Shown: one piece after another, positions 13,401 through 24,802 of the stretch
Position numbering within the stretch: position 1 is the stretch's first letter
Layout of the letters: each line of letters starts with the position of its first letter
Assembly: GCF_905220365.1 (NCBI RefSeq)
Contig: NC_061147.1
Span: 1,860,001-1,924,000 of the forward strand
DNA: 64,000 nucleotides
DNA from: Vanessa cardui
Lineage: Eukaryota > Arthropoda > Insecta > Lepidoptera > Nymphalidae
Direction of reading: 5' to 3'
The notes under the pieces: generated by a model
The model's input: only the letters and a program-made list of their open reading frames with translations
Told to the model about the DNA's origin: nothing
Databases searched by the model: none
Translations under genes and position numbers: made by a program

Positions 13401-15678
13401 ATCATATTAGAATCTTCTAAAATTGTCAGTATTTCTTTACTATATAGTCCATGTATAATGTACAAAAACCTTCCTCTTGGGTCACTCTATTTATTACAAA
13501 AATAACACATCAAAATCCGTCACATAATTTTTAAGATCTAAGCATACATAGGAACAGACAGTGGTAAGCGACTTTGTTTTATACTTTGTAAATATTTCCC
13601 TCTTGAGACAAACATTTTGTGACCGCTTATTTTGTTTTTACAACAATCATCAGAGCTGTTCTGATATCTATAAACACTTACTCCCAGAACTCCTTAACGG
13701 GATCGGAGAGGATAGCCTTGCTGACATTCTTGCCATTAAGGGTACAGAACGTTGTCATGTCGAAGTCGGACCAGCAAGTTAGGTTCTTCCTATCGTAAGG
13801 GTTTACGCAAGTGTCCGTGTTCCAATAGTTATCGCATGAACGCCATGGAACATCTGCAATTATATACAATGATTAGAACTCCAAATAGAAGGCAGTTCAA
13901 TTCAAGAATATTCACTTCAAATTTTCAAGGTTTGTAGAGTTATATGTGTACCCATATATATGTATGTCAATTATAAGGATTATTGTTACATTTGTTTTTA
14001 TTTCACTTATTGTTTTTTTTTTGGGTATTACATATTCTTCTTTATCTTATATATATGCTGTATTATTAAATAATTATATTTCAAATCGGATATTATAGTC
14101 CGAGCTCCTGTTAATAACATGATATTGTAACCGGTAGCTGGTACCCGCAACACAGGCTTACTTAGAGCGGGACAACTGGATGTTTTACGACTATGTTAAC
14201 TTTTCATGTCAATAAATTTATTTTTATTTTTTTAATATGTCGCAGAATCACATGGATGTTAATTTTACTAATTCAGTCAGTACGCACGTCTGGCGCTTTA
14301 GCTGTCCCAAGACCAAGAGCCTCATTCAAAAAAAGAACATACACTGACAGGTTGTGTGTTATTGTCATTCTAATGTCATTCAATGAGGTCGTATACGTGC
14401 AAATTCATAATCTCTAATATGTAGGTATATATATCTTTATGGACTAACCTGCTCTCATAGACATGAAGAAGTAAAATATAGCCCAAGCTAGAATTACGAT
14501 GTAATACACGTTCATCCAACAAGACATGACTGCAGCTGCATAACCGATACCTGAAAAGCAATTTAAGATTATTTAAATGAATCTTTAAAATAATTCCATT
14601 TGATATCAGAATTAATTGAGACATTGTCGTTAATTCTGAAGAGATAGGATTAAATTAAATTGGTTAAGGGTGTTACAAAGCTTCGGGGGTGTTAATTGCT
14701 TGGTATTAATATTCATTTGTAGATAATGTAAGAAATATTACTTCGATTAAAAACATTAAAACCTCTTTGTATAAGCAATTCATTATTTCGTTAAGGTAAT
14801 TTTGACGTAAGAAATTATAGAATTTCATTTGTGTGAATTCACAATATTTATTTTCGTTATGGCCAACAATTGTTTTAGTTGATTAGATTTCTAAAAGTTA
14901 CCTTTGAAAATCGGTGCAATCTTGAATACGCCCAAACCACCGATCGTAAGCATCTGTCCCATGGCAAGTTCCATGAAGAACATCGGAATACCAGCGAGGA
15001 ATAACGTAAGGAAATAAGGTATGAGGAATGCTCCGCCGCCATTTTTGTAGCAAAGGTAAGGGAAACGCCACACATTGCCGAGACCAATGGCTAGACCTAT
15101 GACGGAGAGGATAAAGTCCAGCTTGCTACCCCATGACCCTCGTTCAGGGAGGTCAGACTTGGATTTGACCACGGTGCTGAAAACGAAATTCCAATTAAAC
15201 TTCCAATTAAGAATGAAAAAGATAGTAATGGTAAAATAAAATAATTAGTTATGATTCTTTGCTACAATATTGATATTTTAATTCAGCAGGCTCATAAGAC
15301 GTTGAGTTGTCAATTCTCAAGCGAAGTGATGAAAGATCTGAATGCGAGATAACATACTGATAACAAGTGCAAAACCAAAATATACTTTAGTAGGCTTTTA
15401 CAAGTACTTTTGAATCGTCACTTAATGACTATATTGAGTGAAGCTACCACTGGTTTGGAAAATAGATTCTACCGATAAGAGCTGCCATGAAACTCAGTAG
15501 TTACTCTTTTTATACTGCAAAGTATCAAACCGAAAACCTTCCAAACCACATTGTTAGGTTAGAAGATTATGTTTATGGGTTTTGAAGTATGTTATGGTCA
15601 TACTCACGTAGGCTTGCTGCTAACTCCTTGAACACTCAGTTCGATGTCATCACCACGTACATCATTTTTAGTATCCAT
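10352..15678 (-). CDS. Gat: Sodium/chloride-dependent GABA transporter (SLC6 family), complete, 11 coding exons
   Basis: Encodes a plasma-membrane symporter expected to clear GABA from synapses using Na+ and Cl- gradients. Coding exons in transcript order: 15608-15678, 14902-15176, 14449-14550, 13682-13853, 13106-13296, 12499-12679, 11910-12034, 11575-11819, 11229-11432, 10840-11007, 10352-10444. All have GT-AG borders and matching phases, and sum to 1827 nt (608 residues plus stop), the usual length for insect GATs. Seen in the protein: the TM1 signature NVWRFPY at 58-64 and CYKNGGGAF after it; TM3 AAVMSCWMNVYYIVILAWA; an extracellular loop 2 cysteine pair (C156, C165) with N-glycosylation sites NLT at 173 and NVS at 192; TM6 FFSYGLGLGTL; TM8 GLDSQF at about 406-411 (Na2 site). 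The start is fixed by an in-frame TAG 21 codons upstream of the first ATG. No frame damage is seen. SLC6 identity is certain; GABA as substrate is inferred from remembered similarity to insect and mammalian GAT. Confidence 0.93.
10840..11007 (-). CDS. Gat: Gat coding exon 10 (TM11-TM12)
   Basis: A 56-codon phase-0 exon from SVFIFNLVQWTPIKYMNYEY through the last helix to RVTPGTNME. The donor is GTCGGT, weaker than the others. Confidence 0.9.
11229..11432 (-). CDS. Gat: Gat coding exon 9 (TM10-TM11)
   Basis: A 68-codon phase-0 exon beginning GGMYVFQILDSYAVSGF and ending WVGFTPAICI. It covers TM10 and the start of TM11. Confidence 0.92.
11575..11819 (-). CDS. Gat: Gat coding exon 8 (TM8-TM9)
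   Basis: Encodes GPGLAFLAYPSAVLQLPG, TM8 with GLDSQFCTMEGF (Na2-site aspartate and serine), then a basic loop WPKLLRRRKE and TM9. Ends on a complete codon, GAG. Confidence 0.93.
11910..12034 (-). CDS. Gat: Gat coding exon 7 (TM7)
   Basis: Encodes DALIVCSVNSSTSMFAGF, continuing through TM7 to HEQQRPVAEVAAS. The asparagine/serine cluster is the usual Cl-/Na+ coordinating segment of SLC6 TM7. Confidence 0.92.
12200..12425 (-). repeat. Old repeat E copy in Gat intron 6
   Basis: Diverged relative of 13331-13565: shared stretches include TTTACTATATTGTCCATGTATAAT and the downstream cluster around CATCAAAATCC. Probably a LINE-derived or non-autonomous fragment; class not established. Confidence 0.5.
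12499..12679 (-). CDS. Gat: Gat coding exon 6 (TM6)
   Basis: Encodes TLPGAMEGIKFYI, then WIDAVTQIFFSYGLGLGTL with the ion- and substrate-contacting TM6 break. It ends in codon AAG, split across the intron. Confidence 0.92.
12781..13071 (-). repeat. SINE family A copy in the Gat intron between exons 5 and 6
   Basis: Reverse copy of the GTT-tailed tRNA-derived SINE: CAACAACAGCC tail at left, degenerate box B and box A at right (ACCAATGGACCATCTTGGC). It is several percent diverged and carries small deletions. It lies 35 bases from the exon 5 donor. Confidence 0.85.
13106..13296 (-). CDS. Gat: Gat coding exon 5 (TM4-TM5)
   Basis: Encodes RRALQISSGIEHIGNIRWE and two hydrophobic helices, ending LTVLLIRG. 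Acceptor TTCTCAG, donor GTGAGT. Confidence 0.92.
13331..13565 (-). repeat. Repeat E copy in Gat intron 4
   Basis: Starts ACTAGCGACCTGCGACTTCG and carries the family landmarks TTTACTATATAGTCCATG and AAGCATACATAGGAACAGAC. Other copies lie near 12200, 20990, 43985 and 44580. Probably the 3' end of an RTE-like retroelement family, by the 'gcgacttcg' head. Confidence 0.6.
13682..13853 (-). CDS. Gat: Gat coding exon 4 (extracellular loop 2)
   Basis: Encodes the large extracellular loop: VPWRSCDNYWNTDTCVNPYD with the conserved disulphide pair, then glycosylation sequons NLT and NVS, ending SDPVKEFWE. Acceptor TTGCAG, donor GTAAGT. Confidence 0.92.
14449..14550 (-). CDS. Gat: Gat coding exon 3 (TM3)
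   Basis: A 102-base exon encoding GIGYAAAVMSCWMN then VYYIVILAWAIFYFF, the third transmembrane helix. This helix contributes the conserved tyrosine to substrate binding in SLC6 proteins. Acceptor TTTTCAG, donor GTTAGT. Confidence 0.92.
14902..15176 (-). CDS. Gat: Gat coding exon 2 (TM1-TM2)
   Basis: Acceptor TTTTCAG precedes 15176; donor is GTAACT. It encodes ERGSWGSKLDFILSVIGLA, the TM1 unwound region NVWRFPY, and TM2 ending GLGVFKIAPIFKG. This is the most diagnostic SLC6 exon. Confidence 0.95.
15372..15515 (-). repeat. LINE 3'-tail fragment (repeat G) in Gat intron 1
   Basis: GTAGGCTTTTACAAGTACTT, AGTGAAGCTACCACTGG and GAAACTCAGTAGTTACTC mark a reversed repeat G copy between the first two Gat coding exons. 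Confidence 0.7.
15608..15678 (-). CDS. Gat: Gat coding exon 1 (N-terminus)
   Basis: Starts at ATG 15678 with MDTKNDVRGDDIELSVQGV, the acidic cytoplasmic tail. It ends at donor GTGAGT (15602-15607) after 23 codons plus two bases. Confidence 0.85.
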
Positions 15679-15854
15679 CTCTGTGTCTTCTTCTGAAATT
15701 CCTTCGCAATCAAACTCTTTCTCGTCTTCTGTCTCTCTCTATCTCTCTTTGTTTCCCTCACCAGCTATAGAGTTATCAGTCAAGGGAAGTGTATTAACAT
15801 TTTTATAAAAGTACGTCGACTAGATAAGTATCTTGTACTGTTCGTAGTATTTTT
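15679..15854 (-). other. Gat: Candidate 5'UTR part of the first Gat coding exon
   Basis: Upstream of the ATG, a good acceptor (TTTTTCTTGTTTCAG at 15855 upward) suggests the exon starts at 15854, with 176 bases of untranslated leader. An in-frame TAG in this leader rules out an earlier start. Inference from splice consensus only. Confidence 0.45.
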
Positions 15855-15914
15855 CTGAAACAAGAAAAAGTTGCTATTACTACCGAGTTTGAAAAATGAG
15901 TATTTCTGTTTTTC

Positions 15915-16095
15915 CTCTAAGTGGGTTGTTTTTTTTTCTGATATCGGACAAGCATATGGGCAACCTGATAGGAAGTGGTCACCACGGCCCATAAACAATG
16001 ACGTTGTAAGAAATATTACCGTACCTATATAATTGGCTCAAAACCGGCCAATCAATGCCTTACCGTCTACCACCAAGTAGTAAAGTTTTATTTAG
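15915..16095 (-). repeat. Partial repeat C copy
   Basis: GACAAGCATATGGGCAACCT and AAACAATGACGTTGTAAGAA, ending CTACCACCAAGTAG. The middle of the family is deleted. Confidence 0.6.
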
Positions 16096-16179
16096 CATAA
16101 GTTTCTTAATGAGGGGTATATACATATATAATCTTGAAAGCGTCATATTCAATTTCGTATTTATAGTAGTAGTAGTTAA

Positions 16180-16600
16180 ATATGTTGAACCTGCGGCTTT
16201 ACGCGTGAAATCATGAAACTTTATCTATATCACACAAGAGGTCACGCCCCATTTATTATAGAATTAAAACTATATGTTCGGGACTTTACAATCAAACACA
16301 TACACAACAATCTCAACAATTTCATACCAAATTTAATCAAAATCGGTTCAGCGATTGAAACGTGAATAGATAACAGACAGAGTTACTTTCACATTTGTAT
16401 TTATACTAGTAGTCGACCGCGGTTTCGCTCGCGCTTAAGGTGTTGGTTGTGACGTGTTAGGTCAAAAGTAGCCTATGTCCTTTCTTGGAGATCAAATTTG
16501 CTTCACACCAAATTTCATTAAAATCGGTTCAGCGGTTTGAACGTTAAAGAGTGACAGACAAATAGAGTTACTTTCACATTTATAATATTCGTGTAAACGA
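16180..16600 (+). repeat. Two RTE-like 3' fragments (repeat F) in tandem
   Basis: The first runs from about 16185 (ACCTGCGGCTTTACGCGTG) to 16405. The second starts AGTAGTCGACCGCGGTTTCG and ends TTACTTTCACATTTATAATA. Both carry the CAAATTTCAT/AATCGGTTCAGCG block. Confidence 0.65.
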
Positions 16601-17082
16601 TTCGATCAGTATAGATTTTCCTCTTCAGAACCTCTATACAGGATACGCTCTATATCTGTGAAAACAAAAATAAAATGATTGCCTCGATTGAATACAAATT
16701 GGCTAATAGAATAACAAGCGTTGATATTTTAGTCACAGTTCAGATGCCTTGGACCCGTGGCCTCTTTCTGGACTTTGCACACAGGATTTAATTTTTCGAC
16801 TATCTTCTAGGGTAAAATATCCCACCATCTTTCAGGATGTAAGCTATTAATATGTTGCATTAAAACCGGTAGCTTTATGATGCGGGTACAGACTGAATAA
16901 TTAATTAATGATTCTTCAAAAAAATATTACAAATACTTAACTGTACAGGAAGCCAGCTATTATATTTCATATATATACAGTAGTTAAGTTGACACATATC
17001 CCACAGCTGGGCAAAGACCTTGTAATTTAAGAATACGATTTTTAAGTATAATAAAATGTTTGAATACATTTTATAAAAATAC

Positions 17083-17270
17083 TAGTAGTCGCCCGCGGTT
17101 TCGCTGGCGTTTTAGGGTGTTGGTGATGTCTTAGTCAAAAAATCCTTTCTTGAAGTTCAAGTGTACTTCATACCAAATTTCATCAAATTCGGTTCAGTGG
17201 TTTGGTCGTGAAAAAGCGACAGACAGACAGAATTACTTTTACATTTATAATAATTATATTAATATAGATA
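17083..17270 (+). repeat. RTE-like 3' fragment (repeat F)
   Basis: AGTAGTCGCCCGCGGTTTCG at the left and AGACAGACAGAATTACTTTT at the right. About 190 bases. Confidence 0.7.
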
Positions 17271-17274
17271 TATG

Positions 17275-17573
17275 AAGGTCGAGATGGCCCAGTGGTTAGA
17301 ACGCGTGCATCTTAACCGATGATTGCGGGTTCAAACCCAGGCAAGCACCGCTGATTCATGTGCTTAACTTGTCTTTATAATTCACTCGTGCTCAGAGGTG
17401 AAGGAAAACATCGTGAAGAAACCTGTATGAGACAAATTTCATAGAAATTCTGCCACGTGTGTATTCCACCAACCCGCATTGGAACATCGTGTTCCAAACT
17501 TCTCCTCAAAGGGAGAGGAGGCCTTTAGCCCAGCAGTGGAAATTTACGGGCTGTTTTTGTTGTTGTTTTGTTG
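17275..17573 (+). repeat. SINE A copy, full length
   Basis: tRNA-like head with box A GATGGCCCAGTGGTTAGAAC and box B GCGGGTTCAAACCCAGGC, the ATTCCACCAACCCGCATTGG body, and a TTGTTGTTTTGTTG tail. Confidence 0.88.
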
Positions 17574-17579
17574 TAGATA

Positions 17580-19070
17580 ATTAAACTAAATACGATTATA
17601 CAGTAATAGTCGTTAGATTTAAGAATTACTTCGTATAAAACCCCAAAATGTATAAAAATCACAGAAGTATTTGACAAAGATTGACTGAAGATAAACGACT
17701 TCAACTTCAGATATATTTCTCTAGGTCTCCCGGCGTCCTAAGGATAACGGGCCAAGTCCAAGGTAATGTCAATTGAATCCGTAGGGATAAGTGACTTATA
17801 ACAAATTTATCCATTATTGCATACAATACGGTGGACCTATTCTGTAAACTCGAAACTCGCCGCAGAACACTATAGTGAAATCTTGAGTGACACGTGACAT
17901 TAACTACAGAAATTATAAAGTACGGTTTACACATACCAAAATTTTTCAAAATTTTGCCAGTGAAGACACAAGTGGGTTCTTAAAGCGCCTTTTATACTCA
18001 AAACCTACTATATATTAGTATTACAGCTATATATTCGTATTAGTGAAATACAATTGATACAAAAGCAGTCTTATCACTTTTAGTGGTTTATCATCTTTAA
18101 AAGAATATAAGGTAAGAACACGATCCTAATTAGTTCGCATTCGCATTCAATATAATGGGACCACGCGGGAAGCTAGCTAACTTTCAAATAAAAAAAAAAA
18201 ACAAAACAAAATCGGTTCACCCAATCAAAAGTTATGAGGTAACTAATATAAAAAAAAAATTTGAAGTCGGTTAAAATCATCACAAACCGGTATTCCATAT
18301 TTGATAGTCAAGTGATTTACCGTCATAGCTGTGTGAATTTCTAGACAGATATAGACGAATACATAAGCTGATATATAAGAAATAAATGTATCATGATTTT
18401 TGCTACGTTTAACATTTAGTGTATATAATGAAATCATATACAATCATTGTGACCAAATACACACAAATTCTGTATCGGTCTGATAATCCACGAGTACCCA
18501 GGTCAGCACAAGCCACAAAAGCACATGAGATCAACTAAGCAATGCTAGCTTACATTATTCCCAGCTTGTATACAAATGGTCTGTTACTAAAATGCTACAA
18601 ACAATTACTACATAGACTCATATTAACTGTCTGTTAACATGTGTTAAGTTTTGAAGACTTGTCTTCGTATAGTTATTTCCAAATAACTAATTTTGTTTCG
18701 ACTTTGGATTTGAAAACCAAATTTTTACGATCAGACTATCTTATATCAATCATATCAAAAGGAATACAAGTGATTCGCTGTTAATATTGTCAAAGCTATT
18801 GATTGTATTTAATAAACTTGAAATACTTACTTGTACTATTTTTTTATTAATTCCATTTAAGCTAAACACAAAGCATGTAACAATGACTGCCAATATATAC
18901 ACTTAGGTATCTGAACAGACTTGACTCTACTAGACTAGAGTGATGTAGTTGATTTAATTCCTTCAAACTAACGAATTTTCTTTTATTGTAAAGCAGTTGG
19001 GCAACATTGCTAACACTCTAACTCCGAACATGCACTTAAAAAAAAGAATATAGAAAACATAAAATCATAC
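17580..19070. other. AT-rich intergenic DNA, nothing recognised
   Basis: No supportable exon or repeat match. Two runs of A (about 18190 and 18250) flank a short segment with AAATCGGTTCACCCAATCA, reminiscent of repeat F, but too short to call. Confidence 0.4.
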
Positions 19071-19074
19071 TTAA

Positions 19075-19150
19075 ATTTGATAGACTCAGGAATTGAAACC
19101 AGGACTTCTGAATTTTATAAGCAAGCTACTACACCAATGGACCAATTACT
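19075..19150 (-). repeat. tRNA-like SINE head of a third type
   Basis: Reverse strand shows TTGGTCCATTGGTGTAGTAG (box A-like) and GGTTTCAATTCC (box B-like) at tRNA-like spacing. The head differs from SINE A and B. No 3' body identified. Confidence 0.45.
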
Positions 19151-19749
19151 AAACATAGTATGGTTCCTACAATCAATTGTTATTGTATGTGATATATGTT
19201 GATTTTTTAAAGTCTGCCCTTCATTAAGCGCTAAATCAACCTGAGTTGCAATGCTTCTATAATATTTTTGTAAAAAAAAAATTATAATTCGCACCACCTT
19301 ATATATATGACATAACCATGAAACGATGATTAACTGTAGTAATAATAATATTATTAAATTTAATTATACCAGATATTTGGAAATAAGTAGCATTGGTAAG
19401 GTAAGGAAGGCAAGGTAAATAATTTTAGCTTATGAGTAAAACGATACCAGTATTGATTAGTAAGTAACCTACTACTAACAAATCAAGTGAATAACGTTTC
19501 ATTTTTCCAGCTATTATTTAAAAAAAATCTCCTAAACATCACCATGTTAATTTATATACTCGATAATTTAGTCAAAAACTATTTCTATTGTTGATACACG
19601 AATTTATTGCTAGATGTATACCCGTTTAATCTAAAACCAGAATAAAAACGCAAAATGCTGGCTGATAATCGATGAGCTTATAAATCATTGTAAGCAAACT
19701 TACTATAAAATTAAACACACACCGCACCACAGTACACTATAACGACACC

Positions 19750-20070
19750 ACACAGCACACAAACATTGTCATACACTAAACACAAAACTGGTACGCGTAT
19801 CCGAACACCCGATTTTCGAACGCAACAGCAAACGTCAAAGGCAACAATATGGCGGCGGAGAATTTGACAGGTGCGTGTTGTCCCGCCACATGCTTGGGCA
19901 CGAATGTGGTGTCACAGCTTACCATCGCACCCACTACAATATCATCTACATGTGAACCCTTCAACTGTCAGTCGTTGAAAGAATTTATGAGCGTTGCTCG
20001 TTCGACAATTCTGACCCTCCGGATGGTGTTGGTGATCACTGGGGATCATCGCGGGAGCTTGATTCGCTGA
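19750..20070 (-). promoter_or_regulatory. Candidate promoter or non-coding first exon, possibly of Gat
   Basis: This stretch is clearly less AT-rich than its surroundings and free of recognised repeats. On the minus strand a consensus donor ATG|GTAAGC lies at 19917-19923, about 4 kb upstream of the Gat leader exon. A leader exon ending at 19923 is plausible, but no TATA box or initiator could be singled out. It may equally be unrelated conserved non-coding DNA. Confidence 0.25.
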
Positions 20071-20074
20071 CATT

Positions 20075-20985
20075 GCCTCGGCTAGATAAATTGATCGGCG
20101 ATTGTTATTTCTACGAAGCCATTTGTTTGATTGTTGAGATAATTCTGTTGCGACAATCTAGTGATTGTCCATTTTGTAACCAATTTGACTGCTACCAAGA
20201 TTCTATATTGCAGAATATAAAGATCATATGTCGAATGATTTCCAAATAAAACTTATATCTATAAATTAAGAGTGTATTTTATACAATTTCATATTTATAA
20301 TTGCAATCTTCAATTTAAATAAATTATCAAAATCAAAGTCAACGCCTTTATATATTTTAAACAACAACGTTAATCGTCTTAATTAAAAGAATTAAAAGTG
20401 AGAAAAAATTAATTTTCCGAACGCGTTGTAACTTAATGGATAAGTTTCATTTATATTGGTTTAGTAGTTATTTCATAGCACTTATAGAACAATTTCATTG
20501 TGATAACATTAATGAAAGAATACATTTATTTCAAAAAGAAGTGAAATTTGAATTTGGAATACTATATCATTAATCTCACCTTTAAATTTTAATATTCGAA
20601 CATGATATTTCTTATTTCAACTTCCTAACAAAAGATATGAACTATGAACATTTTCCTGCATAAGTAATTCAGCACACATTTATATAAAGGATGAGAATAC
20701 GTACACTTTGCTTGTGTCCTTTGTTCCTTTAGATTACTTCTGTAACTTCACCCTGAGCCGTTACGTGTAATACGAACGTAAAAATACCTAAGTTAAGTCA
20801 CTTCCTTATTTTCGTGGCTTTTTATATGATAATGGAAAAACTCCATGACAACGAAACAATGAGTATCTTTATTTATATGTACGACTAATCCTGTTGTCAA
20901 TTATAATTGAAACATAATGATAAAAAAACTTTATATTTATGTATTTCATGCGATTTGTTTAGTACATGCAGCTTCATTTTAGACT
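20075..20985. other. Intergenic DNA, nothing recognised
   Basis: No coding or repeat signal beyond AT-rich composition. Confidence 0.4.
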
Positions 20986-20989
20986 AGCA

Positions 20990-21290
20990 ACTGTTCTTGG
21001 TTAACATATCTTTATCATTAGTATAAAACCAAGTCGAATACTGCTGTCTGTCCCTATGCATGCTGAGATCTCTGAAATTACACAACGGATTTTGATGCGG
21101 ATTTTTTTAGTAGATAGATTGATTCAAGATGAAGGTTTTTTTATATAACATGGACAATATAGTAAAGAAACACTGCTAATTATAGAAGTTACTAATGTGT
21201 TGTCGTAAATAAACACATCTCACACTCACACACTCTGTAGTATATACATAATCAGAATTTTACCCGTTCAAAGCCGGGACGGGTCGCTAG
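20990..21290 (+). repeat. Repeat E copy
   Basis: Runs from GCAACTGTTCTTGG through ATGGACAATATAGTAAAG to GCCGGGACGGGTCGCTAGTT, which is the reverse of the 13331 head. Best preserved forward copy. Confidence 0.6.
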
Positions 21291-22059
21291 TTTATAAAAA
21301 AAAGACTTGCGTAAATCTACTTATACGTTAATATTACTTATAAATTTTCACTAAAATCACGATAGCTCTGTTTGGAAACTCTTTTTGCAATAACTAATAA
21401 AATTAGTTATCTATTAATAAAAGTCTGCTTACTTTTTTTATTAATATAATATCTTATTCCAGTTCCGTGGGAAGTACGTCAAAGTACTATTTAATAGAAA
21501 GAATTAAAAACCTTACTAAATTCTTTCATTATATATTCAATTAAAAATATGAGAGAAAACTGTTCAAATATAATATATGAGTCTATTGTCAGAAAATTAC
21601 CTCCTATATCAATATTGAAACTATAACTTTAATTTGAACACATATATAATAATGAACTCTCAGTATAATAGATGCTTAAAACATGATACTTATTATCACT
21701 GAGTTTTTTGTGCCTGGCCAAAAACAAAAAAATTCCACATAAAAAAAATATAGGTCAAAAAAGAGATTGCATATATGCTAGTACCTTTTCGCTTGTTAAA
21801 ATAATAACAAAGTATTACCTTACTCGCAGCACAACTACTTCCTTCCATTTTTCTTTTAATTACGGAAAATGGAACGAGAGATTTTTTTTCAAGAAAATAA
21901 GGCCTGTTTTATTTAAATCATGTACTGTTTCAAGCTTTTCTCGAATATTTAGAACTTATTTACCTTAATTTAATAGAAATGATCTTGTGGCATAGTTGAT
22001 ATTATTTTTGCGAATTAAACATAAAGACATTTTTTGGTAATTCGAATAATATGTCTAGT

Positions 22060-22338
22060 AAAGTAAAGTAACAGCCTGTAAATTTCCCACTGCTGGGATA
22101 AGGCCTCTTCTTCCTATTCCACCAAGCTGTTCCAATTCGGGTCGGTGGAATGCACATATGGCAGAATTTCGGTGAAATTAGACACATGCAGGTTTCCTTA
22201 CGATGTTTTTCTTCACCGCCGTGCACGAGATGAATTATAAACACAAAGTAAGCACATATATAGTGGTTCTTGTCTGGGTTTGAACCCGCGATCATCGGTT
22301 AAGTTGCACGCGTTCTAACCACTAGGCCATCTCAGCTT
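22060..22338 (-). repeat. SINE A copy, near full length
   Basis: Reverse: AGCCTGTAAATTTCCCACTG tail, GGTTTGAACCCGCGATC box B, CACTAGGCCATCTCAGC box A. A short internal deletion sits near 22110. Confidence 0.85.
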
Positions 22339-22744
22339 ATATATGGCATTATATGTCTATTTTTTTTTAACAATTTTCAGTGCACTATAAATTTAATTCA
22401 ACTTTCAAATATGTCGAAAAAATTCAACATAATTTTAAAATCATGATCCACATCACTAATAGATTTTCTCTGCTATTAATGATCTTATTTTGAATAATGA
22501 TTTAAAATCACGTGAAGCGGCTTACGAAATACGCATAACTTTTTCTTCGATCTCGACTCGAGTGTACGACTATTTGCCGTGAATTGATGGTAGGTACATA
22601 AATGTATCGTGATGGAAAATTTCCATACCAATTTTTGGGAGAGGCTCATCGAAAGGATCAATATGACAATCCGCTTAAGAAAAATAACGTACTGAAATTT
22701 ACATATTCCTTAATTTTAAGGAATATGCAAATTTGCATTTATTA

Positions 22745-22955
22745 AATAAATAAAATATTCATTTAAATAATTGTATTTAATTAACATGACGTTGTATTTT
22801 TTAAATGTTAAAAAAGAGTAACTACTGAGTTTCTTGCCGGTTCTTCTCGGTAGAATCTACTTTCCGAACCGGTTGTAGTTTCACTTAATTGTAAAATATG
22901 ATTCAAAAGTGCCTGTAAAAGCCTACTTGAATAAAGTTTATTTTGATTTAGATTT
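22745..22955 (+). repeat. LINE 3'-tail fragment (repeat G)
   Basis: AATAATTGTATTTAATTAAC, GCCGGTTCTTCTCGGTAGAA and the terminal TTTATTTTGATTTAGATT. Confidence 0.7.
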
Positions 22956-22969
22956 TATTGATTGGACAA

Positions 22970-23188
22970 CATCACATACATTATTCTGAACCACAATGTA
23001 AGTAGCTAAAGCAATTGTGTTATGGAAAATCAGAAGTAACGACGGTATCACAAACACCCTGACCCAAGACAACAAAGAAAAGTAATGAACTTTTTCTATA
23101 TCGACTCGGACGGGAATCGAACCCGGGACCTCGGAATGGCGTACCCATGAAAACCGGTGTACACACTACTCGACCATGGTCTTCAATA
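22970..23188 (-). repeat. SINE family B copy
   Basis: Reverse, nearly complete: GACAACATCACATACATTAT at left; GGAATCGAACCCGGGACCTC and ACTCGACCATGG at right. Confidence 0.8.
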
Positions 23189-23635
23189 ACAATAAATTAC
23201 AAAATCAAATTAAATATATCGTAATCTTTTTTATGATTCCTGGAAATGAACTCGTAATTATTGGTTAAGATGCATTTAGATCACCGACTCTTTTCCAGTC
23301 ATGATTGTAAATTGTTACAAAATGTAAACTTAATTTTACATACAATTTCAAAAGCTAATAAAAGCGCTTTAAATTTAACTTAAAGTGTCTCGTATAAGAA
23401 AGCACTGTTCAGATATTCTTGACGGCTTATAATCCGATTAAATTGATAATAATATCAAAGGCACTTGAAGTCCGGTTCAGTTATTCCAGAGGATCGGATT
23501 ACATCTATGGAGATGGCAGAAATGGAATTATAGGAATTATATTCCGACGAGTCATATTTGGTACATTACTTTAATAATTCTTATGTTAACCAAAAAAGTA
23601 AGACAATATTGCAATTATTTAAGTAAATATAATAG

Positions 23636-23892
23636 AACTTATCGGTGGTAGGACTTTGTGTAAGCCCATCTGGGTAGGTACCACCCAGTCATCAGATATT
23701 TTATCGCCCATATAGTTGTGTTTCGGTTCATCGGGTAAGTCAGTAAAACTACAGACAAGGGAAATAACATCTTAGTTCCCGAGTTTGGTAGGTATGTAAG
23801 AAATTATTAATGTTTGTTACAGTGCTATTGTCTATGGGCGATGGTCACCTTCAGGCCCATTTGATCGTCCGTTTAACATATATCATAAAAAA
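23636..23892 (+). repeat. Repeat C copy
   Basis: GTGGTAGGACTTTGTGTAAG, GGTAGGTACCACCCAGTCAT and GTCTATGGGCGATGGTCACC, ending in an A-rich run. About 255 bases. Confidence 0.75.
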
Positions 23893-23894
23893 AA

Positions 23895-24800
23895 TAAAAA
23901 AAATTACTTAATAGTAACTTAGTAACTAATTCATAGAAGTCTGCATTGATAATCCTACTCTTATTAAGTCCGCCGAAGGCTATATACTCACCGAGCTTAC
24001 TTGAGCTTTTAAGCACATCGTAACGGCTGAATAAACTTGCATAAAATATAGTAGATATAAAGTTTATTCAAAGTTACAGTTAAGCACATATAATTGAAAA
24101 TTTATGTTAATGCAACTTTTAACTTAAATATTATTAAACTAACTTACTATAATACTATTGAGATTAATTAAGTTTTATTAATATATGAAATCAAATCAAT
24201 TTTAGTCAGTAAACTTCACAATGAGGCGTTTTGGATCGTCGATATCCAAATACTACCACTGTTTCGAAAAGCAGTCACTAGCCTCTCATTAGTGATAATA
24301 AACTTTTTATACATGACACATGTACATAAAAATAAATAGTACTCTTGTTTTCCTTAAAGTGTTCGGACTTTAAAAATGATGAACAAATTTGGTTTAGATC
24401 TTTCAATATGATAGCATCAGGTATTTGGAACTATTTTTCTTTTGATATCATTAATTCGTCACATACTTTATGACTAATCCTAGTTTTGTTTTATATAAAT
24501 GTGTATTTTTGTATATATAAAGAGGGTTATTGGTAATTTGACGAATTCCTGTAAATGTATGTATGTTATATATGTGTTATACAAGGTGAACTATTTTGAG
24601 TTGTCACGTTTCTAGCTTTCTCAATATATGTCAAACACACAAGTGCAAATATCAAAAAATGTTTCATATTAAGTTTCACTCTTCTTCTTATTTATAAAAA
24701 CGATGAAATACTTATTTATCAATATTAATAGACTATTATCGCTCCAAGTTTAAAATACGACACGGATATAATATACATATATACTAAAATATCATTTCAA
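23895..24800. other. AT-rich intergenic DNA, nothing recognised
   Basis: No gene or repeat-family match supportable. Confidence 0.4.
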
Positions 24801-24802
24801 TT

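Noticed and set aside
17281..17345. tRNA gene suggested by box A and box B
   Set aside because: The same head recurs at about a dozen sites, always followed by the SINE body. It lacks a complete cloverleaf with a CCA-side acceptor stem.
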